From assembly GCA_014706295.1 (NCBI GenBank), contig JACSVZ010000015.1, positions 58,649,535 through 58,713,534 on the forward strand: DNA of 64,000 nucleotides. The letters are read 5' to 3'. This document shows, piece after piece, positions 49,601 to 61,458 of the stretch (positions within the stretch are counted from its first letter, which is position 1; every line of letters starts with the position of its first letter). The position numbers and the translations under genes are program-made. The notes below the pieces were generated by a model. It was not told the DNA's origin. It saw nothing but the letters and a program-made list of their open reading frames with translations, and did not search any database. Source of the stretch: Lycocorax pyrrhopterus obiensis (Eukaryota; Chordata; Aves; Passeriformes; Paradisaeidae).

Positions 49601-52600
49601 GCTACTTATTACTTGCTTCCTTTGGCAAAATAAAAGGTGTCACAACCAAAGAGGCAAATAAGCTGAAATTTTGCGGTTACAAAAGCAGATTGCTTTCTGC
49701 AGATCTCTCCTTTCATCATGTCTCTCCTCCCCACCTTGGTTGCATAACCCATAAAACACTATCTTTCATCTTAAATATGCCAACAGTTGTAGTTGCACCT
49801 GGCAGGGAGCTGGAGACCTGCAAAGAAAGTAATAAATCAGGAATGCCTCTCCAATTCTCTTCAGTTAAGAATTGTCTAAATTACACGAAAAGGTAAAAGT
49901 AAGAAGGCACTGTCCTATCTAGAGCTTTCCTGATGCAATGTATGTGTGAATGACACCACTGGTGTAAAGAGGTCCAGTTTTGCTGCTGAACACTGTCCTA
50001 CAAAACTTTCCAGCTACCGGGGGTTTGCATCTTGCATGGCAAAAGACAGATGCTCCCTTTCCTTCACTAACCCTGCAATGGGAGCTTTTAGACTCAGTAA
50101 AATATTTTTATCTTGGGAACAGAGCAGTCTCTTGTAGCGCCTGTTTACCACGCAGCTCCAGGCAGATGATGCAGAGGAGCAGGCCAACTGGAGCCATGGT
50201 ATTAATAGCTGTGAAGAAAAGAACATTATCATGTCTAATACAGTTATGGACAGATGGCCTGCTTGTAGCACAGTAATCCTTCAATCCAGTTTCAGTCAGT
50301 AAAATAAGTCCTCTGCCTCCAAATAAAACATACCAAATAATGACTCAAAGACCTCCTGTTTCCTTTCCTGGGGCAAGTCTCATTACAGAAATAAGTTTTC
50401 ACTTTTTTGGTGGTTTAAATCAACAGCTGTTCTTACATTGAAATATACAACTTACCATCATGTTTTTTCCATTCCTACACTGCTTTCCCATTGAATGTGT
50501 CTCCCTCTGCTCCATTTTAGCTGCCTGCCCTCCCTGAATTGCAAGGTGTCTGTGAGAGTCCCTGCAGAATGCAGCAGCTTGCAGCAAAGCCCTTACAGGA
50601 ACAATTCCCCTGCTCCCTCCCACCACCATTCCCCCAGTGTCTGTGAAATCTCAGCAGTTAGGACTTGTCAGGCTGCACTAGAGCTTTGCATAGCTTGGCT
50701 TGAAAGAAGCCAGACAAGGTGGAAAAAAGGGAAATTTTTACCAGGTACTCTCTTTTTTGACAAGTTGATGGTTTTATATGGGAAAGATGAGAACACAATG
50801 ATTTTTTTTTTTTTAAAAAGGAGGCAATAATTAGAGAGAATGTATGGAGGAAGGTAATCACGTGGCAGCTGAGAGGCAGTGAATCACTGCTGGCATGTGT
50901 CATGACAGCATCTTTGGACTGCACTAAAATGCCTTGCATTAAAAAGCCCCGTGTATCCCCGAGTTGCTTGGTGATGGGCTGGGCACACTGGCCATTCTGA
51001 GACAGGGCTGATGGCAGCTTGAACGTTTTTGGACTGCTTTTAAATCTCATTGGCTTCCTAGCGAGTGCATTCACACTCTACAGTTTTAAATATGACCTTG
51101 GAAGGGCAAAGTGTAAGGCACACTGTGGCTCGGTGCCCTCCCAAACTGTCACAGCTCCAAGTTCCTCCGTGCATTCAAATCCAACAAACCAGACCCTGAA
51201 TTCCCTGCCTTCCCTGCTCCATCTCTACAATGATTAATAATAGCAGAAGCTTCTGTGCTGTCTTCTCTTTTATCACTCACACAGACTCATATTTAGATTG
51301 TTGCTAATAGCTGTGGCTGCTGTTTCCCCATCATCTTAGAAAATTTTGCAGCATCTGAAACTAATATTTTCTTTTCTATGCCTACTGCCAAATCCCTTTA
51401 TTACTGCTCTTTTTGGCTGGTACTGCACTGTAATTCAGTGATCTGTTTAGTGCATGCTCACACCTGTATGGACTATAACATCTCTCAGGTAACCTCTAAG
51501 CCATGTAGTTCAGGTACCAGCAGCAGCCTCGCTATTATAAGGACAGACACACAGTAAATTAATCCATGCAATAGTGTAGCTGAAGAACTGCATGATTCCT
51601 TGGCCACTCTAGAAGATACTATGTTTAAAACTGTCTCAGATGTCCATATGGTATTTTCAAAGTACAAAACTAATATAATCATAATTTACTGGGAAGCACC
51701 GCATTCACATATTCCCTCCTTCCCATGTACCTTGTTTTGAAATAAAAGAAAAATTCAGTACGATGTTAGAGTTGAAAAGCTAAAAACATTAAATCAGAAA
51801 CAGAAGATACTCATCCCTTGGCAAGCTGTTTCCACTTATAAAGAAAAAGAAAGATTTCATGTAATGAAAAATATATGAGACTGAACTCTGCACTAAAGTG
51901 GCTCATTTTCCTCTTTGCACCATTTCCTGACATGTTTTGGATTCATGGCTGAATTCACGCCGGTGTGAGGATTATAATTTCAATCTCTTCATTTTGTGAC
52001 TACCACTTCCTTAAACCCTCATCTGTGAAGCTACACACAACTTCACCTCAGAAAGCTCCTCTGCTTAAAAGCGCAGCCCTTGCCTGCTGCCACTCACAGC
52101 AGCCACACAGCAGAGTGACGGCAGAGGGGATGAAAAGCAGTGCCCAGACAATAGGGATCAGGCCAGCCTGTCAAGCTGCCATGCTCAGCCAGGTTGCTGT
52201 TAACAGGGCTCTGAAAGGGCTGGCTGGAGCTGTGACTAGAAGGCTGTTCTGTCGCTTGATAAAGCAAGTGGACGTGCTGCATGTCCTTGTAATCTGCGAT
52301 GCTGGATTTCCCATCTTTCATGATTCCATCAATTTTTTGTTGTAGAGAATAGGGGGTGGAGAACAGGAGGGAGGAGGCTGGATGAAAAGCTCTTTCATTC
52401 TTCCCTTCTTTGGACAGTCTGGTTTGGTTTATTTTGTCTTGACTGCAGCAAAGGATAAAATAGCCTGCTTTGGGACTTGTGTAAACATTATTAGCAGAAA
52501 AGGTTTTGTTTGCTCTTCCCTTCATGGTTGAAAGCTACAAGCTATTAAAATCAGCTGTCAATTTTAGAAATGCTCTTGACTGTACATTCTAGATACAGCT

Positions 52601-55600
52601 GTACCTAACAGTTGTCACTGCTCAAAAAGCCAGGCACCAACAACAGCCTGGCCAAAGAAGCGCATAAGAATAACACTAAGCAGCAAATAAAATACTGCTG
52701 ATGCAACAGTACCCACACCACCCTTTTTCTTCCCTCTTCTCTGCTTTGTTCCTCCTGGACCCGGGCTCATTTCTGTTCCCTCCCTGGCAGCACTGAGTAC
52801 CCCTTCCTTCCTAAGAGATTCCCAGTTCCTCTCCCTGTGGAGAACTCTGAGCCTCACTTTTAATTGTCACTGTGTGCTCTTTCCCAGCAGGTGGGACGCA
52901 GACCTGCTTTATGCACACCATGTTTGCTTGACTATGGATGCTGCAACCTCTCCTTCTGCCCCTGCATGAAAATTACAAGAACAGAGCATTAGATACAAAA
53001 TTAGAATTATTCCAGAATAATTCCACGGATAAAATATTTGTGGAGCATCACTTTGAGCCCAGAACATTTGCTATTTAACTAAAGCAGGTTTTCCTGGAGT
53101 CAGTTTGTGCAGATGTAAACCTTTCCTCTATCCTGGAACAGTTATTGCACAAATGCTCTTTCTCAGTAACTGGTCTTTCAGTCATCACACACTACCATGA
53201 AATAGAAAAAAAAAGAAGAAAATTCACCACAGGAGGGAACTATGGTCAGACTATTCCTAGGAGAAGTTGTATTCATGAACAGGCCTTGCTCCAGCTTCTT
53301 TTTTCTTTGCTGCCCTTCGGAGAAAACTTCCAAATCAGAAAGTGTTTTCTGGATGGCTTTCACTGCCTTGCTGCCAGGCTAGTAACTGATTCTACCACCT
53401 CATTAGCTAATCCATTCCCAAATTAAATATGGACTGGATTCAGCAGGCACATGTACAGGAAGGGGTAAAGTAGATGAGTGTAATGGAAGTGTAATTGGTT
53501 TTAATGTGATGTAATGTCAGTAAATGCCCTGCATTAATTAGTGTCCCAGGGCAATCTGTCTGGTCTCCAATCTAACTGCTCATAGATGATGGAGCTTAGG
53601 GAGAAATATACACTGAGAAAGCTTTTTCCTTATTCCCCTGGTATAAATATCAGAATCAAATGACATTGGGATGGAAAAAGGACACTGAATAAAGCAAAAT
53701 GCCTAGGATGATTGTGTGGGGATTTTTACATAGTCCATAAGGTAGATTTGCCCTCACTTGCCTAAAGGTTTTATCAGCCCAGCACAATGGCTTGAAGCCC
53801 TCTTTTTCCCCCAACACTGTCTCAATCTTCACTCGATTTTCCAGTAAAGATGGCAAGGGGTAGTACTGTGACAGATGCAAAAACGGGCTGTAAGGCACCC
53901 CATTACCTGATGGCAAGTACAGCAGGGAGGTCCTGAGGGTGGCCAAGCAGAAGATCTCGGCCACAAGTACTGCCAGATTAGGGAGGACCAGGAGGGATAA
54001 AAGTAACCATGAAGTTGTCCTGGCTAAAATTTGCCCTGAGCAGTGACCCTGCAAAGCACTGCATCATGTGGCAGGGACCCTTTGGAATATCAAAATAAGG
54101 GTCTGGTGCCTGCACAACAGGCACAGTCTGGCAGCAAAACATCTTCTCTAGTCCCCCTAGTAAATGGTCTTTTTCTAGCCTTTTCCTTCTGTGGAGGAGA
54201 TGATGGCTGTGCTGTGAGAGCAGGTCAGCCCTTGGGCTTCCTGCTGGGTGCCTGGGAAATCACAGCAGACTGTCTTGGTGTCTCTGTGTTTGCAGAAGGA
54301 GGCCCTCTCAAACAGCAGAGATGACTAAAAGATGGAAATATGTTTTCACAGCTACAGCAGAAAGAGGGGATAAATTCATGGAGTTCATTCTGTCTTGAAA
54401 ATTGCATGACAATGTAAAGAATGGGAGTAATGAAAAAAATCAGTAATGATGTATTCAAGATGGAAATAAGTGAAGACCAAATCATTTCATTACAAGCTAA
54501 TGATGTGTCTTTTGATTGTGTACACTTGCATCATAGGACGACTGTATATTTTCAGCCATAACTGAAGAGAAAAGCTTCAAGTTATTACTAGTCCCCCGAA
54601 TTGCCTGGATTTTTTCATTTTCTTGGAAAGCTTATGTTCTCTTTAGCAATGTAGGGACACAGTAGTAGAATTTTATTGTCTGCTCATGGGGTCACGGGAC
54701 ATACCAGCCCGTCAGCAATGGCTGGTTTGCATTCAGAGTACACACCAGCACCTTATAAACAGGTTCAAATTGCAACCACACTACAGGAAAATAAAAAGAG
54801 ATAAGCACACTCCCTTGGCAGAAAGACAACCTTCCCATTTATGTTTCAGAGTATGAAAAATAATTATCTGTGCAGGGGTGTTCACCTGTTACTGAAATTT
54901 CCCCGCTTCAAATAAAGAATTTTGTAACTGTTGAAAATGAGGGCATGATGGTTCAATTCCTCTGATTGTCAGGCTTCCATGTAGCTCAGTGGAAATTTAG
55001 CCAAAAGCAAAAAGACACGGAGACTCAGATAGAACCAAAAACTCTCATTAAATCAAGTGTAAAATGTCTTCCACTAATAGTAATTCAGATTATAAGTGGG
55101 TTCCCTCTGAATGCACAGATGCCCTTTTTCTGTTAGCTCTCTGGAAAGAACCCAGCAGTGCAGTTTGCTGACAAAAAAAAATGTCAGAATAAATAGCTCA
55201 TCTATGACAATTTTTGAATCTGAAAATGTTATAATTTCTGCCAGCAAGGCAATTCTAATAGTTTCACAGACTCACTTAGGGGCTTAGTTCATGCCATACT
55301 GCAAGTGCTTGGCTGAAAAGCCACCAAGAAGTCACACAGCAAACCCCTGCAGGAAAATGCTTGCAATTAATTTCCAGTAGTGAAAGCACCCACGCAGAAC
55401 AGCATGTAGGAGCTGTTCAGGAACAACAGACTCATAGAAGAGTGGGACCAAAAAAAAACATGCTTGAGAATTATTTGCTGATTTTAAAAATATTAGTGAG
55501 TATAGGACAAATATGACAGCTTAAAAGCGCTAATATAGGACTGATATATGGCATTTCAGGCTTTACTCAATTCTGTGACAGGGTTCCAGAGTAGAGGAGG

Positions 55601-58420
55601 GCAGAAGACATGAAAAGACAGCAGCAGCCCTCACCTTCGTGGTCTGCAGCAGCAGGACACACTGCCAGGCTCCCTGCGAGTGCCTCTGAGTGCTGGTCCC
55701 TCCGGGCTCTCTGCTCTCCTTGAGCTCTGTTTCACTGTGCTCACTGACACCAGGTTGCTGTGGCAGGGAAACAGAAGGAAGTGTTTTTTAGTAAATGTTG
55801 CAGTATGAGACTCAACGTCTTACAGTTAAACATTGAGAACACTACAAAAAGCACGAGGGCAAACAACCAGGTAGGTGGTGGAGTCCAGCAAGCTCTATGT
55901 GCTGCCTCTACATGGCCTGAAAGTTTCGTGGTCTCACCCATTTCTCTTTTTTTGGCAATTGTCCCACAACACCTTTGATTTATCTGCTATTTTTTGGCTT
56001 GTTTTGCTTGGTGGGGCTTGTACTGTGAGGCAGTTTTAAAGGTCAAGCATCATCCCAGCCTTACGAGTTGTCAATACCAACAGTGACCAGTGGCATCAGG
56101 GGAAAGAATAAATTCAGGGCAAGGAAGGCAATCTCTCAACTCCTAATTAATGTGTACTGCCAACTTAACAGCTACATCTTGGAGATTTCTTAAATTACAG
56201 GCAGCAACTTTGCATTTATCAATTCAGCAAGTTTTGGGGTATTTTTCCATTTAATTTGTCCAATCACTATTTGAACCTGTTTAGATTTTTAACTGTGATA
56301 ATAACCTGAATAGAAACAGTTCCATAACTTAAGCACACACTGAGTTTTTAATAGAGAACCCGAAAAATGCACATACGAGCCATGTAAAAATATATTTAGA
56401 TACAGGCTATATATTGAAATCTATACATGTATATAAAAAAGTATGACCAGTATAAACATTGTGTAAAACGGTCATCTCCAATACCTTCTCCCCCTGGGCC
56501 AGATAGAAAATGAGATCTGCAGGGCATCATTAACACAAACAGTGGATAAAGAAACAAAGTAGGCTGAAAACATCAACTGTGTTTCTCTTCACCATCCCAC
56601 CTCATTTCTTTACAGCCCACTCTCGGTGAGAAATGGAAATAAAAGCCGTTCCAACTACTGCTTGTAAACATGATGCCTCTTGGAGAGCATCCTGCCCCTG
56701 GGATGCTGCAGTTGGGTAAAGAATATCCAGGATTAGGTCAAACCCAGGCATTTCCCAGAGGCCCAAGAGGGAAGATATCTATCTGAAGCAGGGCTCAGGG
56801 CTTTTCCAGACCAGCTTTTTTGAAAAGCAGCTAGTGATAGCTCTTCATTCCCTATGCTTCCTTTCAGTTGCATAGAAAAAAATTGAGATTTCCTTCTAAA
56901 TATTTCCAACATTCAAGCAATTAAAAAAGGAGTATGGAAGGTTCTAATTAAAAGAATTCACACACAGAAAGCTAATGAGTGGAGAAAAGCCTTTAGCTCC
57001 ATCCCATGACTGTTAAATATGTGTTTTGGAGCCAGCTCCTCTCATGAGGTGAAGATTAGAAAGCAAGTAGCTTGAAGAGGCATAATGTGCTTTGACAGAG
57101 AGCACAGAGCCCAAGCAGAGCTCTCACCAGAGAGGTGAGCTGAAGTCCCTAATCTCTTGGCAAGATATGAGCGTGCCACGTTCACATCTTGCTGGGTGTT
57201 TACAGCGATGAATGATGATAAGCAAGAGATTTCAGCTTCTCATTCCAAGTCAAAAGGTACCTGCAATCGGTTCTCCTGCCCTTTGAAATCTCTTGGTGCA
57301 GAGCTGTTAACTGCTTTGAGCAGTAGTCTGCCTGATTTTGTGAGTGCTGTTTTGCAAGCCTACCTGGCAGACTATGAAAACAAACTTCTCAGACAAAGAT
57401 GCTTTCCCTGGCAGGAGGCCAGGGTGTGCACTGCAAGCACTAGATGTGTGTAGGAAGAAAACTTATCCTGTCACCTCTCCAACTTGTCAAGCTAAACCTC
57501 CTCCAAACTATGAACAAAGATTAAAAGTTTCATTTTCTTGTGGCTCATTTGCTTTGTGCACTTCACTGTGAACCTGTCACAGTGTTTATTCATAATTTCT
57601 CATTTTATCCTTTCCTCACACAGTCAGTTCAAGCTGACTTTCCGGTGGAGATAGCGGTTATCCCTTCTGTCACTGGGGTGGAATGACTGCAAATGACCAA
57701 TCACATCCACAAATTGCCCTGCTCTGCTCCCACAGCATGGCTGAGGCTCAGTGTCAAAGACTCTTTTGTGAATAAGAAGTTGTAAGTTCTAGGAATGCCA
57801 GTTTAATACTTCCTAAATTACATGCTGGTTGGCAATACAAAAATTCAGATTCTTATATGCACAATTGTTTCTTTTTCCATGGATATGTATAAAGCGTCTC
57901 TGCATATCTAAAGGCAGCTTTATCTTTGCTGTACCCATTTCTGCTGGGAATATTTGTGTGCTCTCTTTTTTCCTATTTTTTTTTTTTTTAATCTTCAATA
58001 TCCCTGAAAATCTGGACTGTCTGGTCCTGTCAAGAGATCCATGGGATCTGTTGATTCCACAGGTCAGAGACCAGGTCAGTTTTGCCCCACAGAGAAGAAG
58101 AGCCCAATCCACAGGCAATAGTATTTTCAGAGACACAGCAAGGGTTTGGGCTACATGGACATAGTCCTGTGTGCTTCAGCACATCTGGGGGATGGGTCCC
58201 CTACTTCAGCACGTTTTATCTCCAGTGGCTGCAAGTTTGATCCCTAGAGGCAGCAATTCTCACGGCCTGACCTACAGTATCTGCTACAAAAGAGAATATA
58301 AAATTGCTTTTTTATTTGCCTAGGTGGCTAAAACCATACTCAAAAACTTAAAAGCAAGTTCAATCTTTCTTTTCAAAGATGACATGATTTGGCTGTAAGG
58401 CAAACCAACACCATCTCAGG
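46655..58420. other. Gene-free stretch
   Basis: No gene or clear mobile element was recognised in nearly 12 kb. Small items seen are a T run followed by G (47630-47648), an 18-bp three-copy tandem at 49310-49363, and T runs near 48105, 49010 and 57970. Frames of up to 143 codons on either strand show no domain. Confidence 0.5.
49310..49363 (+). repeat. 18-bp tandem repeat, three imperfect copies
   Basis: CCTGAGTGATTTCCTGCC (49310), CCTGAGTGAGTTCCTGCT (49328) and a diverged third copy starting CCTGGATGAATC (49346) follow each other directly. Confidence 0.8.
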
Positions 58421-58423
58421 AAT

Positions 58424-58775
58424 GACAGAATCAGAGAATGGTTTGTGTTGGAAGGGACCTCAAAAATTATCAAAGATCACGTAGTCCCACCCCACCTGCC
58501 ATGGGCAGGGACACCTTCCACTCGACCAGGTTTCTCAGAGCCGCATTCAACCTGTCCTTATACACTTCCAGGCATGGCCATCCACAACCTCTCCAGGCAA
58601 ACTGTTTCAGTGCCTCAGCACCCCCTGAGTAAAGAATTTCTTCCTAACATCTAATCTAAATCTCTTTTAGTTCAAAATCATTCCCACTTGACCTATCACT
58701 ACCTGCCTGTGTAAAAAGTCACCCACTCTCTTTTTTATAAACCTACTCTAAGTATTAAAAGCATGAGGCAAATTC
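58424..58775 (-). mobile_element. CR1 LINE, antisense, well preserved 3' end
   Basis: The + strand reads in antisense CR1 order: ACAGAATCAGAGAATGG, GTTGGAAGGGACCTCAA, CTGCCATGGGCAGGGACACC, TTCCACTCGACCAGG, CACTTCCAGGCATGGCCATC, GTAAAGAATTTCTTCCTAAC and GACCTATCACTACCTGCC. It is the clearest CR1 of the window, cut off at its 5' end near 58775. Confidence 0.95.
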
Positions 58776-58789
58776 AGCACTCCAGCCCT

Positions 58790-58880
58790 TCTGCTCTAAC
58801 TCATGGATGTGGCATTCCCAGATTAAACGGTTGGACTTGATGATATAAAAGGTCTTTTCTAACCTCTGATGATTCTCTGG
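58790..58880 (+). mobile_element. Second CR1-type 3' end, sense, abutting the antisense copy
   Basis: TTAAACGGTTGGACTTGATG, AAAGGTCTTTTCTAACCTC and GATGATTCTCTGG form a sense CR1 terminus, only about 50-100 bases from the 5' end of the antisense copy. The two copies therefore lie 5' to 5'. Confidence 0.75.
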
Positions 58881-58884
58881 TTCG

Positions 58885-59499
58885 CTGTGCTTAATTCTGT
58901 TTTTCTGAAGCTCTCTGACACTGGCTGACCCTCTGGATCAATAGCACGGCCAGCCAGCTGCAGCCCCAGGCCTGCTCTCTTTGGCGTTCACACCTCCCAG
59001 CTGGCACTGGCACAGCGAGCTAAATATGTGGTTTTGTCCTGGCAGAGGCTCCCACATGCCAGGCATTTGGCTGAGAGCTCCTGCCAGTGCAGCTGCTGAT
59101 ATGGGAGCAGGGGGAAGAGCATCGGGCTGGCGGCAGCTCACCCGCGTCAAACAGAGAGCAAGTGAGGAACTGGGGTGTGCAGAAGAGGGACCTGTGGGCG
59201 CTGTGAAAATTTTGTTCAAGTTTATGTGGCCTCTTTCAACTGAAGTATTTAAAAGAGGTTTTTTGTCCGGATGAGCTTTTCAAGGAGAAAAGTGGTTAAG
59301 GTACCAGTTTGAGGTCTCTCAGGAGATGCTGATCACCTTGCGGGATGATGCCCTAAATCCAGGGCTAAAATCCTAAGTCCACAGGAAAAGCGAGATAAGG
59401 AGTGGTCCTGCAGCGCTATTCCCAAACCATCCCCATTCTCACTCCACGGCCCCTTCCTGTGCTCGCTTGTTTCCAGGAATTACTGGCCTGCTGTTGAGA
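58885..59499. other. GC-richer flank of a CpG-rich block
   Basis: GC content and CpG frequency rise from about 58900 on (for example GGCGGCAGCTCACCCGCGTC near 59130). No protein was recognised; the open frames on both strands reflect base composition. Confidence 0.5.
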
Positions 59500-59660
59500 A
59501 ACGCGGCTTCGCCCTGGTTCCCAGCGTGTCCGTGAAAGAAGCGGGGGCATCCACGTCCAGCGGCACATTTGCCCGGGGACAGGAGCTTCCCCCCGCACCT
59601 GCTGTGTGCCACAAAGGGCCCGGGGCTCGGCAGGGGGCACAGGCTCGGCCTGCCCCCCCC
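59500..59660. promoter_or_regulatory. Small CpG-rich island without an assigned gene
   Basis: About 13 CpG dinucleotides lie within roughly 160 bases (e.g. AACGCGGCTTCGCC, AAGAAGCGGGGGC, TTTGCCCGGGGACAG), whereas neighbouring kilobases have very few. Such islands mark promoters or active enhancers in birds. No TATA box, exon or protein start could be assigned, so the transcript, if any, and its direction are unknown. Confidence 0.5.
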
Positions 59661-61143
59661 TCAGCTGAGGCAAAGGGAACAAAAGCAGGGACTTTGTCTC
59701 CCCTCTCCTCAATACCAATGTCAGGGCCAAGGAGGAGGCAGCAAGCTCTCCACTGTCACCCCTCTCCCGCTTTCTGGTCCCTCTCAGCGGTGCTGTGTGG
59801 GCAGTCCTTCCATCTGGCAGGGCAGCTTTGCACCGCCACTTCAGATCAAATCTCTCACTGCCACAATACATGGCTGTAATCCACTTGCCTTTTACATATT
59901 TGGGTCCCTGCTTTCAGAGCTGTTAAGAAACTTCATTTTATAAATTCCTAAACACTTTTGAAGTGCTGGCCTGCAGTTTAACAGCTTGCAACCTTATTGG
60001 AAGGGCAAACTACCAAGCAAAACTTCCAGTCAGCCTCATACACTTCATTTCCCTAAGCTCCCTCAGCATCTAGCAAGCAAAGAGGCCCTTTCTGACGTCT
60101 TTCAGATTTGCTAAATTAGCCCTCTAGTCTGATTCACCTTCTGAATGGACTTGTCATGCTCCATTGACTACAGAGGGAGCTTAAGGACAGCCTCTGAGAT
60201 TAACCTCTGACCCCACACACAGAGGTGGTGGATGCTTAGCACTGACAAACTGCATGAAAGCCTCTGAATCAAAGGTGTTAACTGAGAGTGTATTACTAAA
60301 CTACAGCATAAATCACAATAATGGCTGTTACATCGTTGTTGTAATGGCTGCTAATAACAACAGCAGGTTAACTATATTTCTGGTTTTAAGATTAGACTGT
60401 TTTTCATCTCCCTTGATGAAGCCTTTAGAGACCTGTAGCATAAATGCTGCAAAATAGGAAGGTGGCTGCCTTTTCCATTGCCTTATTCTTACTCTGTTGC
60501 ACCAGTTTATTGTGACCCTTATGTGAAAGGTTGCAGGGCACCCTGCACTGAAAGAAAATTGACTGGTCATTTTTCTTTGCATGTGAGCAGATAGAGCAGT
60601 AGCTTATTTAGGGAGCTTTCCTGATAAGACAGCAAGTAGCAGCTGCGATAACCCAGGCCCAGCTCAAATTCAGCTACTTACAAAACAGTCTTTATCTGAG
60701 GGAGTGTATGCTTTGTTTCTGAGACACTCAGTTATACAGGGGGTGTGATGGACCCCTGGCAGCAGAGGACAGCAGCAAAGAGAACAAACGTGGCACTTCA
60801 CTCCCAGCTAAGGATAAATGGAGACCTGGTCTTGCCACCCCTTTTGGCACTGGGAAGTGTCCTGTTGAGTCAGTAGGACTACATGCACAGCATTCATGTA
60901 AATTGCTACACGACTGAGGTATTACATATTTTAGGATCTTTGCGCATTATATCACGAGTCTCAAAACATGTTTCCATGCTGAAAATGGGCCAGTTCACAT
61001 TTGGAATACATCCAAAATCAGGTCCTGAAGTCAACATAAATCTTTTTTTTAGTATATCTTGTCAGATACACTAAATATATGTGTGTGTATGTATATATAT
61101 ATATGACCTAAATATTTTTATATGTCAGATATACTTGGCTTAC
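59661..61143. other. Gene-free stretch
   Basis: No recognisable gene; a short TG/TA dinucleotide run lies at about 61074-61105. Confidence 0.55.
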
Positions 61144-61458
61144 CTTGTAGCCAGTTCCAGCAACCACCCAGGCAAACCTGTATTTGGGACAGGATTCTTC
61201 AGTGCCCCAGTCTGTGCCCTTTCTTGCGTCTTTTTCTAATACACGTACCCATTTTTTTGTTGTGTTGATCTTTACATCAGGGATTCTATTCCCACTTTTC
61301 AAAACCACTTCTCCCCAAAATTTCTTCCCGTATCTTCTAGCCCCACAGAAGTTTAAAGAATGTTTACAAGAGTGGCTCCATGTAATTGCAGACATCACGG
61401 ACACGGTTCTTCCTGGGTCATCACTTAAATCCTGAGTTCTGGGTCAGCGGTGTGAGGC
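61144..61458 (-). other. Possible exon of unknown gene, low confidence
   Basis: On the - strand a pyrimidine-rich tract (61462-61530) ends in GGGCTTAG, giving a possible acceptor before 61458. The sequence TACAAG|GTAAGC at the other end is a near-consensus donor after 61144. Between them one frame is open from about 61441 through the donor, with the first ATG near 61395 and about 84 codons to the donor; it includes RRYGKKFWGEVVLKSGN. An in-frame TGA lies just inside the upstream acceptor, so it could only be a first coding exon or use an inner acceptor. I recognise no family, and chance is a serious alternative. Confidence 0.15.

Noticed and set aside
53656..54054. 132-codon hydrophobic open frame on the - strand, considered as membrane protein or ERV remnant
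   Set aside because: No recognisable family and no flanking LTR or splice structure; Leu/Ser richness follows from the base composition.
59416..59943. Overlapping open frames of 117-151 codons on both strands
   Set aside because: Few stop codons are expected in this CpG/GC-rich block; all the frames are open together, which argues against any one being coding.
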